The notes below the pieces were generated by a model that was not told where the DNA came from, did not search any database, and saw only the letters and a list, made by a program, of their open reading frames with translations. From the NCBI RefSeq assembly GCF_001586165.1, contig NZ_CP014608.1, forward strand, positions 1,860,001 through 1,924,000: DNA of 64,000 nt, given 5' to 3'. The stretch's first letter is position 1. Every line of letters begins with the position of its first letter. Of the stretch, positions 13,251-22,527 are shown piece by piece. The DNA comes from Obesumbacterium proteus (GTDB lineage Bacteria > Pseudomonadota > Gammaproteobacteria > Enterobacterales > Enterobacteriaceae). A program made the position numbers and the translations under genes.

Positions 13251-14741
13251 ATGTCAGCAATCAACCAGCGTTTTGCAGAGATGAAAAAGAACCTTAAAAA
13301 CAGGTTCTGGCGATTAAATAATCTTTATTACATCACCGATAAGAGTGGTAAGAAAGTTAAGTTCAGGATGACTACTGAGCAGCTTGAGTACTTTGATGGG
13401 GTGCACACGCGCAACATCATACTCAAGGCCCGTCAGTTAGGATTTACCACTCTAGTTTGTATTGTTCAGCTTGATGCGGCGCTATTTGAGTCCGCAAAGT
13501 GTGCACTGATAGCTCACACGCTGAATGATGCTAAGCGCCTATTTCGCGAGAAAGTGAAATACGCATATGACAACCTCCCAGCGATCATCAGGAAAGCTAA
13601 CCCAGCAAAGAATGACTCTGTTGGGGAGTTGGTGTTCAACAATGGTGGTTCGCTCTACGTATCCACATCATTTCGTGGCGGCACACTGCGCTACCTACAC
13701 GTTTCCGAGTTCGGGAAGATATGCGCTAAGTATCCAGACAAAGCCCGTGAGATTGTCACTGGTGCTTTCGAAGCGGTATCCACTGATTGCTTCACGACAA
13801 TCGAGAGCACTGCCGAGGGGCGCGCAGGCTACTTCTTTGACTACTGTCAAACGGCAGAGAAAGCGGCGATACAGAAGAAAGCATTATCTAACCTCGACTG
13901 GAAATTCTTCTTCTTCTCATGGTGGAAGAATCCACTCTATGCCATCGACCCAGTAGAGCAGCTACCAGAACGGCTCTGCGAATACTTTGCTGAGCTACAG
14001 GGTAAGTACGGAATAGCGCTGAATGAGCGCCAGAAAGCGTGGTATCTCGCGAAAGAGAAAACGCTCGGCGACGACATGAAGCGTGAATATCCTTCGATAC
14101 CCTCTGAGGCATTCCAACAGTCAGTTGAAGGCGCGTATTACGCCAAACAATTCCGATGGCTGTACGAGAATGGCCGAATCGGCAAGCTACCAGACAACTC
14201 ACACCTACCGGTTCACACGTTCTGGGATATCGGCGTGGGCGACTCCACGGCTATCTGGTTCGTGCGTGAAGTTGGTGAAGAGTTCCATGTCATCGACTAC
14301 TACGAGAACTCTGGCGAAGGTCTGAGGCACTACATGAAGGTGCTGAAGGATAAAGGCTACGAGTACGGCGAACACTGGGGCCCACATGACATCGATAACC
14401 GTGAGTTTGGCTCTGATGCGAAGTCTCGCCGCGAGCTGGCCAGAGAGGGTTATGAGATTGACGGGCAGATGTACACGATGACATTCAAAGTCGTGCCAAA
14501 GGTTGGTGTTGATACCGGCATTGAGTCAGTCCGTGAAATCCTACCGCGCTGCGTCTTCGATGAAGATAAGTGCTCAGAAGGCATATCTCATCTGGAAGGT
14601 TACCGCAAAGAGTGGGATGGCAAGCGCGGCTGCTGGAAAGATAAACCACTTCATGACTTCACATCACACGGTTCCGACGGATTCCGTTATTTCGCAGTGG
14701 CGAAGAACAACCGCAAGCAGATCGGAACAGTATTCTTTTAA
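13251..14741 (+). CDS. terL: Terminase large subunit
   Basis: 496 residues. The N-terminal ATPase has a Walker A-like KARQLGFTT (59-67) and Walker B YLHVSEF (148-154). The C-terminal RNase H-like nuclease begins at FWDIGVGDSTAIW, with catalytic Asp326. It is the motor and nuclease that fills procapsids. The start at 13251 follows GAGGCG. Length and motif order are normal, so it looks intact even though the portal next door is broken. Confidence 0.93.
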   Translation: MSAINQRFAEMKKNLKNRFWRLNNLYYITDKSGKKVKFRMTTEQLEYFDGVHTRNIILKARQLGFTTLVCIVQLDAALFESAKCALIAHTLNDAKRLFREKVKYAYDNLPAIIRKANPAKNDSVGELVFNNGGSLYVSTSFRGGTLRYLHVSEFGKICAKYPDKAREIVTGAFEAVSTDCFTTIESTAEGRAGYFFDYCQTAEKAAIQKKALSNLDWKFFFFSWWKNPLYAIDPVEQLPERLCEYFAELQGKYGIALNERQKAWYLAKEKTLGDDMKREYPSIPSEAFQQSVEGAYYAKQFRWLYENGRIGKLPDNSHLPVHTFWDIGVGDSTAIWFVREVGEEFHVIDYYENSGEGLRHYMKVLKDKGYEYGEHWGPHDIDNREFGSDAKSRRELAREGYEIDGQMYTMTFKVVPKVGVDTGIESVREILPRCVFDEDKCSEGISHLEGYRKEWDGKRGCWKDKPLHDFTSHGSDGFRYFAVAKNNRKQIGTVFF

Positions 14742-14753
14742 GGAGCATCGCCA

Positions 14754-16218
14754 GTGAGCGAACAAAATAACGGCCTTCAGATGGCTGTGAACAACCTCGC
14801 CACTGAAATGCGGCGAGCTAATTACCTTAACTCCATTGGAATTGGTGGTGGTAACACAAAGCGCCCGACGCTTTACCATGAATTTGGGTATCCGCGCACG
14901 ATAACCTTCAACGACTTCTACAACATGTATCGCCGCAATGCCGCTGGCTTCGCTGTGGTGCATCGTCTGCTTGATGGTTGCTGGCAAGATTATCCAATCA
15001 TCGTTGATGGTGACGAAGCTCAGGAGGCTGAAAAAAACAAACGCCTGGGAAAAGAACGTTACCAAATTTATGAAGAAGTGGTGGCCAAAGGTGAAGGACG
15101 CCGATCGCCGTAACATGGTTGGGCGTTATTCTGCGTTGCTTCTGCAGGTGAAAGATAATCGAGACTGGGATCAGGAAGTTGACACGGCCTTGGTTAAAAG
15201 CCTGGGTGAGGCTGCTCTGGTTAAGCTTATTCCAGTATGGGAGCCGCAGCTAACCGTCGCTGAGTGGGATAATGACAGGCAGTCTGAAACATTCGGACTG
15301 CCTAAGATGTTCAACTTCAACGAGCAGCCGGTTGGTGATGAGGCTTTCGTTGGGCCGATGCGAGGGGAGCCGGTACACCCGAGCCGCGTAATTCTGTTCT
15401 GTGAAGGCTCCGAGGATGACAATGTCCTGTCTGGCATCCCTCTGCTTGAAGCTGGCTACAACAAAGGCCTCGATCTTGAGAAAGTATCCGGTGGTGGGGC
15501 AGAAGGCTTCCTTAAGAACGCTAGTCGTCAGATTGCCGTTGAGTTCAGCAAAGAAACCGACATGAACACGCTGGCAGACCAGGCTAAGAAAGCTGGATAT
15601 GCCGACCTCGGCGAAGCAATGGGCGACAAGGTTAACAAGCTTAACCGAGGCACCGACGCTGCGGCAGTCATGCAGGCTGGACAAATGCACGTTCTGAGCG
15701 TGACACCGGGCGATCCTGGTCCAACATGGGAGGTCACGGCCAATGAACTTGCAGCTTCAGTGCAAATCCCTTTCACAATTCTGTTCGGTCAGCAGACCGG
15801 GCGATTGGCTAGCGACGAGGATAAAACAGACTGGGCAATTCGTCGTAATACTCGCCGCAATGGCTTCCTGACTGACCGCATCACTGCACTGCTTGAACGC
15901 TTATGGACGCTGGGAGTTATTGAACCACCGACAAAAGGCGAGGTAACCATCTCATGGAGCGACCTGCTAGCACCCGGCGAGAAAGAGAAAATCGAGAATG
16001 CTTCTAAGCTTGCCGACATCGTGCAGAAAACATCTGGCTTCTATGGTGGTGAACCACCATTCACGGCCAATGAGTTGCGTGAGATTGTTGGGCTTGACCC
16101 ACTACCTGAGCCGCAAGAACCACAGAAACCGGATGAGAAGGTGATAACCGATGACCCACTGGCCGATGACACCCGATCAGAAGGAAAAGGTGGGCCTGCC
16201 GATAGTTCCGCGCAGTAA
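14754..16218 (+). pseudogene. Portal protein (DUF1073), split by +1 frameshift
   Basis: GTG 14754 (after AAGGAG) opens a portal N-terminus (YHEFGYPRTITFNDFYNMYR) that stops at 15113. The remainder continues in the +1 frame from about 15032 (ADRRNMVGRYSALLLQV, GPTWEVTANELAASVQIPF, GQQTGRLASDEDKTDW) to 16218. The break is a run of seven adenines at 15031-15037; six would give one 487-residue portal. The portal forms the dodecameric channel for DNA entry. Either the prophage is defective here or the run is a sequencing error. Confidence 0.85.
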
Positions 16219-17158
16219 GGTTGACCCTACGCGCTCGGCGAAGCAGGTGAATGCAATGTTTCGTGATATCGAGGAAAGGTATCTCGGCATCAAGCGCTCG
16301 CTGAAAGCTCTGTTCGACCAGCGCCTGACAGGGAGAGAGCGAGAGGTAAATAGCCACAACTGGCACTTTCTTTGCCACGATAACGGCGAGGATATGCGGC
16401 TCTATCAAGTCAACGCTGGCAAGTTCATCTACGACATGTCGGCGCAAGAGCTGGCTGACTTGCTAGAGGCGGTGCAGGGCATTCTCGACGATTACCTGCT
16501 GGATGGCGGAGAACAAAACCTATGGGCGATGGATTTCGTCGCCGTAGAAGCACAGCGCGGCACGCTAGAGGCGTTCAACAACCTCTCACAGCAGTCGCAG
16601 GTGTACGCCAGCCAGACGACGTTACAGCAGCTTTTAAACAGCCCTGGTTATCTAAACCAGATTGCAGCGGCAAGGCTGACAACATTCAGTGACTGGAAGG
16701 TCATCAGCGATACCGCTCGCGGCGATTTGACCAACATCATCACCGATGCAGTGGCTAGGGGCGTTAACCCGCGAGAGACGGCCAGCGTCATCAGTAAGCG
16801 CCTCGATGTCAGTATGTTGAAGGCCAAGACCATCGCTCAGACTGAGCAGGTCGGCGCACTTCGGCAGGCACAATGGAACGAAACGGACTGGGCCGCTGAA
16901 CGGCTAGGTCTTAATACTGGGCTCCTGTGGCTGTCAGCGCTCAAACCAGCCACGCGATTCTGGCACGCCAGCCGTCATGGAAAAGTCTACACCACTGAAG
17001 AGGTGCGAGACTTCTATGCTGAGAACGGCAACCGGTATAACTGCTACTGCAGCCAGATTCCGGTGCTGCTCAACGACGACGGTAGTGTATTTAACGAAGG
17101 GTTGGTCGATAAGTTGGCGAAAGAGCGCAAGCAGTGGACGAAAGCAGAAGCAGCTTAA
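16151..17158 (+). CDS. Mu gpF/SPP1 gp7-type head morphogenesis protein
   Basis: 335 residues with the C-terminal MuF domain: AKTIAQTEQVGALRQAQ, then LWLSALKPATRFWHASRHGK and the cysteine-containing end RYNCYCSQIPVLL. It is a minor head protein carried inside the capsid, usually encoded right after the portal. It overlaps the portal by 68 bases, with GAAGGTGA before the ATG. Confidence 0.85.
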   Translation: MTHWPMTPDQKEKVGLPIVPRSKVDPTRSAKQVNAMFRDIEERYLGIKRSLKALFDQRLTGREREVNSHNWHFLCHDNGEDMRLYQVNAGKFIYDMSAQELADLLEAVQGILDDYLLDGGEQNLWAMDFVAVEAQRGTLEAFNNLSQQSQVYASQTTLQQLLNSPGYLNQIAAARLTTFSDWKVISDTARGDLTNIITDAVARGVNPRETASVISKRLDVSMLKAKTIAQTEQVGALRQAQWNETDWAAERLGLNTGLLWLSALKPATRFWHASRHGKVYTTEEVRDFYAENGNRYNCYCSQIPVLLNDDGSVFNEGLVDKLAKERKQWTKAEAA

Positions 17159-17204
17159 TGTATAATCATTGCAATCTAATGGCGAGATTAAAGGACAGGT
17201 TGTT

Positions 17205-17399
17205 ATGCTAAAAGACAGCGAAATAGATTTCGATAAAACCTCTCTGGAGGTGGCAGATATGATTGCTGATGCGCTCGCTAATTTTGCAGATGAGATACGG
17301 CAAGACCCGAAGAAAATTTATGATAGTGAGTGGTCATGGGCTGATGTTAATGCCAGCAAGAAATTAACCATTGATTATCTGGATATAAAATTTAAGTAG
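17205..17399 (+). CDS. Small acidic protein, moron candidate
   Basis: 64 residues (MLKDSEIDFDKTSLEVADMI), acidic and helical. It has its own AAAGGACAGG ribosome site, a perfect TATAAT at 17160-17165, and its own terminator at 17417-17440. It interrupts the otherwise continuous head operon and is AT-richer than its neighbours. That layout is typical of morons expressed in the lysogen. No family recognised. The -35 match is poor. Confidence 0.55.
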   Translation: MLKDSEIDFDKTSLEVADMIADALANFADEIRQDPKKIYDSEWSWADVNASKKLTIDYLDIKFK

Positions 17400-17416
17400 A
17401 AATATCAAGTAAAACA

Positions 17417-17440
17417 GGTCGCTCAGGCGGCCTTTTTTAT
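17417..17440 (+). terminator. Terminator after the moron-like gene
   Basis: AGGTCGC-TCAG-GCGGCCT followed by TTTTTTA. Confidence 0.78.
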
Positions 17441-17469
17441 TGCCTGAAATCCACCAATGAGGACGCAAC

Positions 17470-18843
17470 GTGAAGCTATCCAGCATCCACGTTAAATCCC
17501 TCGCCATCAACGCCTCCAACATCTCAACGACAACCATCAACGGTCAGGAACACTACGTCATTCGTGGTGCGGTCCCGATCGTCGATGACATCGTGATGAA
17601 TGGTGGCCTGTACTCGGCGGAGGAGATTAACAACAGTTACCAGACGATGGAGCGCAAGTTAATGCCGATCGGCCACCCGATGGTGAACGGCAAATACGTC
17701 AGCGCTAATGACCCGCAGGCGGTCAATGATTACTACGCCGGTGCATGGGCTCAGAACGTCAGTAAGTCAGGGGATAAGACGGTTAATGACGTTTATGTCA
17801 ATAAGGCAGTAGCCGAGACAAAACCAGATGGTAAGCGCCTGATCGCCAGGCTCGACGAGATGATTGCAGGGACAAATTCAGAACCGATTCATCTCTCTAC
17901 AGGGCTACTTCTTAACAAAGAGCAAAAGGCTGGGGAGTCGAAAGGCAAGAAATACTCCTGGGTAGCTCACAACATGCAGTTCGACCATATCGCCATCCTG
18001 CTTGATGAGCCTGGCGCTGGCACACCGGAAGATGGCGTGGGTATGTTCGTTAACGCTGACGGACAGGAGGGTGAGGTTGAAACCGCCAGCATTGTCGAAG
18101 CTGCCAACAGCATGAAAGACGGATGGTGGAACAAAGTTAAGTTCTTCATGAGTAACGCTTCAGAGATGTCTTTCGACGATATCTACCAGGCGTTACGTAT
18201 GTCAATCAAGCAGGACGACAAGAAGTGGCGCTATGTCGTCAGTGTCTGGCCTGACCATTTTGTTTACGAAGAGGATGGAGATAACACCAAACCTAAGCTC
18301 TTCGATCAGAAGTATCTCATCTCTGACAAGGTCGTAACGCTTGTCGGCGATCCCCTAGAAGTCGTGCGCAAGCCAACCGAGTACGAAGAAGTAAAAACCA
18401 CAAATAAGGAACTAAACCCGATGAAAGAAAAGATGATCGCCGCGCTCAATGCCGCAGGCGTTAAAACCGAGGGGCTGACCGACGATCAGGTCTGGGACGC
18501 CTATAACAAGCAAGCGCTTAAGAAAGAAGGTGGTGACCCTGGTCAGCCTCAGATTAACTCTGAAGCGATTACCGCAGCTGTCAATCTGGCTCTGAAACCA
18601 CTGACCGATGAAATCAGCACCCTGAAAACTCAATTGCAGGCCAACGCCGAGAAAGACCTAAAAACGAAGCGTGAAGCGGTAAAGACGAAATTCCCATTCA
18701 TGACCGAATCTGCGATCAACTCGCTTTCAGGCGATGCGCTGAATGACATGTATTCACAGTGCCAGACCAGCACAGGTCTTAACCCTGCTTTCCAGGGCAA
18801 CAGTGCACAAAGCGACATTCTCACTATGGAGGCACCTGAATAA
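17470..18843 (+). CDS. Prohead protease/scaffold protein (DUF2213-like)
   Basis: 457 residues from a GTG start (GAGGA upstream). The N-terminal ~290 residues resemble DUF2213 prohead proteases (INGQEHYVIRGAVPIV, PIGHPMVNGKYVS, DHIAILLDEPGAGTPEDGVG). The C-terminal part (about 325-457) is charged and helical like a scaffold. Such fusions mature the capsid and template its assembly. Its stop overlaps the next ATG (TAATG). Confidence 0.75.
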   Translation: MKLSSIHVKSLAINASNISTTTINGQEHYVIRGAVPIVDDIVMNGGLYSAEEINNSYQTMERKLMPIGHPMVNGKYVSANDPQAVNDYYAGAWAQNVSKSGDKTVNDVYVNKAVAETKPDGKRLIARLDEMIAGTNSEPIHLSTGLLLNKEQKAGESKGKKYSWVAHNMQFDHIAILLDEPGAGTPEDGVGMFVNADGQEGEVETASIVEAANSMKDGWWNKVKFFMSNASEMSFDDIYQALRMSIKQDDKKWRYVVSVWPDHFVYEEDGDNTKPKLFDQKYLISDKVVTLVGDPLEVVRKPTEYEEVKTTNKELNPMKEKMIAALNAAGVKTEGLTDDQVWDAYNKQALKKEGGDPGQPQINSEAITAAVNLALKPLTDEISTLKTQLQANAEKDLKTKREAVKTKFPFMTESAINSLSGDALNDMYSQCQTSTGLNPAFQGNSAQSDILTMEAPE

Positions 18844-19304
18844 TGGCACTCGCTCCTCGTTTCCATACCGTAATCGCGGGCCCAGCCCGTAAGAATGACC
18901 CTCAGGTCATTGAAGCAATCATGGCTGCTGATGTTATGCCTGGCTCTCTTGTGATGCTAGATAGCACTGGGAAGTTGGCAGTTCACTCTACTGCCGGTGG
19001 AGCAGGCGTTGCTCTGGCACTTCAGCATAACTATATCGGTGGTGGCGATATTCGTGATGCCGTTCCTTCCGGTGACACTGGCGCAGCAATCACGTGTGAA
19101 GACGATGTTGATTATCACATGAGAGTTAAGGCCGGCGAGGTACTGCTGGAGAACGAAGGCTTAGTATCTTCTGGTGACGGCACACTCAAGAAATCAACTG
19201 CTCCAGACACTGATGTTGTCCTCTTTTACTCACGCGAAAAAATCACCGTTGGCGCTGAAGTTCAGCTTGTGAAAGTTCGCAAATCAGGGAAAGCAACCGC
19301 ATGA
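18843..19304 (+). CDS. Probable capsid decoration protein
   Basis: 153 residues, glycine- and valine-rich with a beta-barrel-like pattern (PGSLVMLDSTGKLAVHS, YHMRVKAGEVLLENEG). It lies between the protease/scaffold and the major capsid gene, the usual place of head-stabilising proteins. Overlaps join it to both neighbours. Assignment is by position and fold-like pattern. Confidence 0.6.
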   Translation: MALAPRFHTVIAGPARKNDPQVIEAIMAADVMPGSLVMLDSTGKLAVHSTAGGAGVALALQHNYIGGGDIRDAVPSGDTGAAITCEDDVDYHMRVKAGEVLLENEGLVSSGDGTLKKSTAPDTDVVLFYSREKITVGAEVQLVKVRKSGKATA

Positions 19305-20350
19305 TCGTATTCAATAAGAAGTTGGTCACCGAATATAACCAGGTGAAACAGGCGTGGAATCAGCTGCTGATGCAGCGCGAGTCTTTCAACGTTAACCAGA
19401 ACAACATTTCTGCACAGTACGGTGGTGCATTGGAGGTTAACCAATCGGCGCTGATCTCCAAAGATTACTGGCGCGAAGTGGACAATATCACTACCCGCGT
19501 ATTCCGTAACGACGAAGGTAATGGTTTGCTAGATGACCTGTTGGGTCTTGGTACGCCGATCTCCATCGGTAAGACCGCCGCCCTGTATCGAGTATCAAGT
19601 GATGCTGGTAAGGTTCACCGTACCCTCACCGGTCACGTTCCGGAAGAGTTGGATAAAGTCATCTACGATGAAGCTGGCGACCCAATCCCAATCTTCAACA
19701 CTGGCTATAGCCGCGAATGGCGTGAGTGGAACGGCATGCAGTCAGAGAACCTAGACGCTATGGCTGATGATCAGGAGGCGCATGTTGCCGCCATCCGTGA
19801 GGACATGGCTGATTATATGTTGTCGGGTGACGCTAAGGTGAAGGTGAAAGGTTACGTCGGCGCGGGTATTACCAACCATGCTAATACCAATCAAGTAGAT
19901 TTAAGCGCATCTGGACTGAACATCGACCTGACCACCTCAACACCTGACCAGACCGTCGCATTCTTCACTGGTCCGTTTGCTAAGCTGCTTGACGACAATT
20001 ACGTACAGGAAAAGGTTAAGTTGTGGGCCTCTCCTGACATCATGCGTAACCTGAACAAGCCATATTCCGACGCTGCTGGATTTAAAGAAGGTACAGTGCT
20101 GGAGTATATCCTGCGTTACGGCCGTATTGAGTCTGTTAACCAGACCTTCAAGCTGACTGGCAACCACTTCATTGCCTATGTGCGCAACTCTCAGTACATC
20201 AAAACACGCATTGCGGCCCCAGTGGGCACCTTCATGATCCCGCGCCAAAATCCGTTCGACAACTACAACACTCTGGTTTGGAGTGCTGTCGGTCTGCAGA
20301 TTAAGCGCGATTTTAATGGCCGCTCGAAAGTATTCAACGCACAGGGCTAA
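19301..20350 (+). CDS. Major capsid protein
   Basis: 349 residues, with an ATGA overlap at the start. Position after protease and decoration genes, size, and blocks such as FRNDEGNGLLDDLLGLGTP and the C-terminal NPFDNYNTLVWSAVGLQIK fit an HK97-fold major capsid protein. It would form the icosahedral shell. A strong terminator follows at once (20350-20370), consistent with a highly expressed gene. Confidence 0.82.
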   Translation: MIVFNKKLVTEYNQVKQAWNQLLMQRESFNVNQNNISAQYGGALEVNQSALISKDYWREVDNITTRVFRNDEGNGLLDDLLGLGTPISIGKTAALYRVSSDAGKVHRTLTGHVPEELDKVIYDEAGDPIPIFNTGYSREWREWNGMQSENLDAMADDQEAHVAAIREDMADYMLSGDAKVKVKGYVGAGITNHANTNQVDLSASGLNIDLTTSTPDQTVAFFTGPFAKLLDDNYVQEKVKLWASPDIMRNLNKPYSDAAGFKEGTVLEYILRYGRIESVNQTFKLTGNHFIAYVRNSQYIKTRIAAPVGTFMIPRQNPFDNYNTLVWSAVGLQIKRDFNGRSKVFNAQG

Positions 20351-20370
20351 GGGGCTTCGGCCCCTTTTCT
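20350..20370 (+). terminator. Terminator or attenuator after the major capsid gene
   Basis: AGGGGC-TTCG-GCCCCT followed by TTCT. It probably only reduces read-through, since late genes continue downstream. Confidence 0.65.
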
Positions 20371-20382
20371 ACGGGAGAGATC

Positions 20383-20652
20383 ATGAAAAAGTTAAAAGTC
20401 GAGAAAGCTGGCTGCTGGGGAGTGATTGATGGTGTTTTTCAGCAACTTCCGGTTGGTCACGAGTTCGTCGCAGTAGATGTACCGGCAGCGTTCGCTGGTC
20501 GAGTATCTATCGTGGCAGAAGTTGGTGCGCAGGAGCTTGAAGTAGCGACGCCAGGCGATAATCCTGCAGAGCAACCAGAGCAACCAGAGCAACCAGAGCA
20601 ACCAGAGCAACCAGAGCAACCAGCCACTACCAAATCGAAAAAGGGTAAATAA
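20383..20652 (+). CDS. Head protein with EQP tandem repeat
   Basis: 89 residues: a folded N-terminal ~60 residues (VIDGVFQQLPVGHEFVAVDV) and a tail made of six EQP triplets followed by a lysine-rich end. It sits between the major capsid and connector genes, like lambda FI-type or head-tail accessory proteins. The repetitive tail is probably a flexible linker. GGGAGAG precedes the ATG. Confidence 0.62.
   Translation: MKKLKVEKAGCWGVIDGVFQQLPVGHEFVAVDVPAAFAGRVSIVAEVGAQELEVATPGDNPAEQPEQPEQPEQPEQPEQPATTKSKKGK
20569..20622 (+). repeat. Six perfect tandem copies of GAGCAACCA
   Basis: A 9-bp unit repeats six times in frame and writes Glu-Gln-Pro repeats. The identical copies suggest recent slippage, so the number may vary among relatives. 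Confidence 0.9.
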
Positions 20653-20654
20653 CT

Positions 20655-21035
20655 ATGGTTAACCCAATTACAGCGGCAGACGTGCAACAGTTTCTCGGTG
20701 AGTTGGGTTATTCCATACCTAAAGCTCTACTGGAGCCGATTCTCTGCGTCGTGAACAAGATTATTCCGTGCCTCAATGGTGCGGGATATGACGATTGCTC
20801 CGCAAAACTCATCCTGATGTATGCGGCTGCATTAATGGCTACATCTTCTGGTGCTCGCCGTATTAAATCGCAGGGTGCTCCGTCTGGTGCGTCCCGTTCC
20901 TTTGAGTATGGTGATGACAGTATCACCTGGCTGCGAGACTCGCTGGCGAAACTCGATACCAACGGATGTACTAGTGAGCTACCGATTAGTGCGGGTAACA
21001 GTGTTGGCCTCTTTCTCGTTGTCGGAGGTTGCTGA
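20655..21035 (+). CDS. Head-tail connector protein
   Basis: 126 residues, starting MVNPITAADVQQFLGELGYS, with the compact helical look of gp6-type adaptor proteins (ILMYAAALMATSSGARRIKS, then YGDDSITWLRDSL). Position right after the capsid genes supports a connector role. The next gene starts on its stop codon. Confidence 0.65.
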   Translation: MVNPITAADVQQFLGELGYSIPKALLEPILCVVNKIIPCLNGAGYDDCSAKLILMYAAALMATSSGARRIKSQGAPSGASRSFEYGDDSITWLRDSLAKLDTNGCTSELPISAGNSVGLFLVVGGC

Positions 21036-21205
21036 TGGTGTGGATTGAGGTAACAGAGCGCAGTCCGAAACCTTTCGCCCGCGTATGGGTTCTCACCGAT
21101 ACCGGACGTGAAACCACCGGCTATGTGAACAGATCAGGTGAATGGGTGATTAACTGCAAGCGCATTCGTGATAGCGGTGCAAAGGTCGAGAGGTGGCGAG
21201 AATGA
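21035..21205 (+). CDS. DUF551-like small protein
   Basis: A 56-residue frame sharing one base with the preceding stop. It reads MVWIEVTERSPKPFARVWVL and ends VERWRE, with the spacing of DUF551-type proteins (WI-x-V-x-ERxP ... W-x-x-P-x-E), though the final MPLPE motif is absent. Such genes drift through phage genomes. Function unknown. Confidence 0.6.
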   Translation: MVWIEVTERSPKPFARVWVLTDTGRETTGYVNRSGEWVINCKRIRDSGAKVERWRE

Positions 21206-21417
21206 CAAGAACTGGCGGCCTCTTAAAATATGACTCTCAATACGTTATGGGTGAGTCACTAAACGGCTACTTAATGCCAGCAAGACACACTAAACACCAC
21301 GATGAAGGCTCCCGCATGAGTGGTGCGGTTAATGTGTCAATGGCTTTATCAATTGGAGTTTGTGATGAGCAGCGTTGCAAATTGGAGCTATACCGCACAA
21401 GCCACAATCTGGCGTAG
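21202..21417 (+). CDS. Doubtful small frame overlapping an adaptor gene
   Basis: 71 codons from ATG 21202, coupled to the previous stop (ATGA). The first 55 residues fill the gap before the next gene, but the last 53 bases overlap it in another frame. It may be a real small protein with a drifted 3' end or a chance frame. No homology is seen. Confidence 0.3.
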   Translation: MTRTGGLLKYDSQYVMGESLNGYLMPARHTKHHDEGSRMSGAVNVSMALSIGVCDEQRCKLELYRTSHNLA

Positions 21418-21709
21418 CATCGGAACTGATGAGTGGAATAAGCCATCATTCGCCGCACCTTTCACTATTGCATGCGACTATGGGGGCGACTCTAAACGCG
21501 GTAATGCCGATGTTGGCCGCGAGTTCGTGGTGAAAGATACCGTTTGGACTGAGTACGCAGAAGCTAAAGAGGGTGACTACCTGCTGATCGGAGTTTCTAC
21601 CGAGGCCAACCCTATCGACGCCGGTGCCGATGAGATTAAGCACATCATTCGCTATGCGGACACATTTGATCGCGTTGCTGATGATTATGCATTGATAACC
21701 GGAGTCTGA
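21365..21709 (+). CDS. Head closure/stopper protein candidate
   Basis: 114 residues (MSSVANWSYTAQATIWRSIG), beta-rich with YTAQATIWR and GDYLLIGVST, resembling small head-closure or adaptor proteins of siphoviruses. Located between connector and tail-completion genes. The ATG at 21365 gives the natural N-terminus; ribosome site GGAGTTTGTG. Confidence 0.6.
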   Translation: MSSVANWSYTAQATIWRSIGTDEWNKPSFAAPFTIACDYGGDSKRGNADVGREFVVKDTVWTEYAEAKEGDYLLIGVSTEANPIDAGADEIKHIIRYADTFDRVADDYALITGV

Positions 21710-21710
21710 T

Positions 21711-22082
21711 ATGGGCGTTAAGGTGAAGGGTATCGCTAAGGCAAAAGCCAATATGAGTAGGCTTATTGGTGATATTCAGGGGAAAAAGGCTGTTCGGGCG
21801 GTGTACTCTGGCCTTTATGTGGGCATGGAACTAACCGCGCTTTATACGCCGATCGGTAATACGTCAAACCTGATAAACAGCAGATACTCATTCGTTGATG
21901 TAAAGGGAACTAAGCTAATCGGCGAGGCTGGGTATACCGCTGGCTACGCACAGTATGTACACGACCCCAACGTTAAGCAAAATTTCAGGCGCTCCACGGC
22001 CAAGAAGGAATTCCTAAAGCTGTCATTTGAAGAATCTCGGTCAAGGATTGATGCTGTGATGAAAAAGGAAATGAGCCTATGA
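21711..22082 (+). CDS. HK97 gp10-like tail completion protein
   Basis: 123 residues of the gp10/tail-completion pattern: basic N-terminus, LYTPIGNTSNLINSR, AGYTAGYAQYVHDPN, and a helical C-terminus. These proteins terminate or adapt the tail at the head interface. GGAGTCTGAT precedes the ATG; the gene overlaps the next by four bases. Confidence 0.75.
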   Translation: MGVKVKGIAKAKANMSRLIGDIQGKKAVRAVYSGLYVGMELTALYTPIGNTSNLINSRYSFVDVKGTKLIGEAGYTAGYAQYVHDPNVKQNFRRSTAKKEFLKLSFEESRSRIDAVMKKEMSL

Positions 22083-22459
22083 GCACACCAGTTTTCATTA
22101 AGTTTCGCGAATGGTTGGAGGATGCTGGGCTAACTGACGGATACAAAGTGCAGATGGTGCAGTGGGTAGAGCAGAAGAGTGACACTGGGAACATGAAGTA
22201 CATGGTATTTCAGCCAAATGGTGGCACCCCACGCGTTAAAGACCTGAGTGCTGATGATAATGTTCAGGTTGTTCTCGTTAGCGCTAAGAATGACGCTCAG
22301 ACTGTAGTTCAGCGTGCACAGGACATTCTAGATCATGTGACAGACAGCCCCGAGGACTCTTGCCTCAATTCAGTCTTCAATCTCGGCGGGATGCCAACGC
22401 CAATACCTACGGAAGAGGGAAGAACTGTCATCAGACTTTTGTTCCGCTGCACAGCATAA
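22079..22459 (+). CDS. Tail terminator protein
   Basis: 126 residues, with an alpha/beta pattern like lambda gpU-type tail terminators (MSTPVFIKFREWLEDAGL, RVKDLSADDNVQVVLVSAK). Located between the gp10-like gene and the tail tube gene, as expected for the protein that caps the finished tail. Assigned mainly by order. Confidence 0.62.
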   Translation: MSTPVFIKFREWLEDAGLTDGYKVQMVQWVEQKSDTGNMKYMVFQPNGGTPRVKDLSADDNVQVVLVSAKNDAQTVVQRAQDILDHVTDSPEDSCLNSVFNLGGMPTPIPTEEGRTVIRLLFRCTA

Positions 22460-22476
22460 CAACATTCAAAACTAAC

Positions 22477-22504
22477 AGGCTGCCTTATGGCGGCCTTTTT
22501 TATT
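22477..22504 (+). terminator. Terminator before the tail tube gene
   Basis: AGGCTGCC-TTAT-GGCGGCCT followed by TTTTTTATTT. Confidence 0.75.
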
Positions 22505-22527
22505 TCCAACAAAAGAGGTAAGTAACC

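Noticed and set aside
15030..15038. A AAA AAC heptamer in the portal gene as a programmed -1 frameshift site
   Set aside because: A -1 shift leads to a stop within about a dozen codons, while the portal continues in the +1 frame. The heptamer is coincidental.
20569..20622. Microsatellite contingency locus switching a gene on and off
   Set aside because: The unit is 9 bp, so copy changes keep the frame; length variation is possible but not on/off switching.
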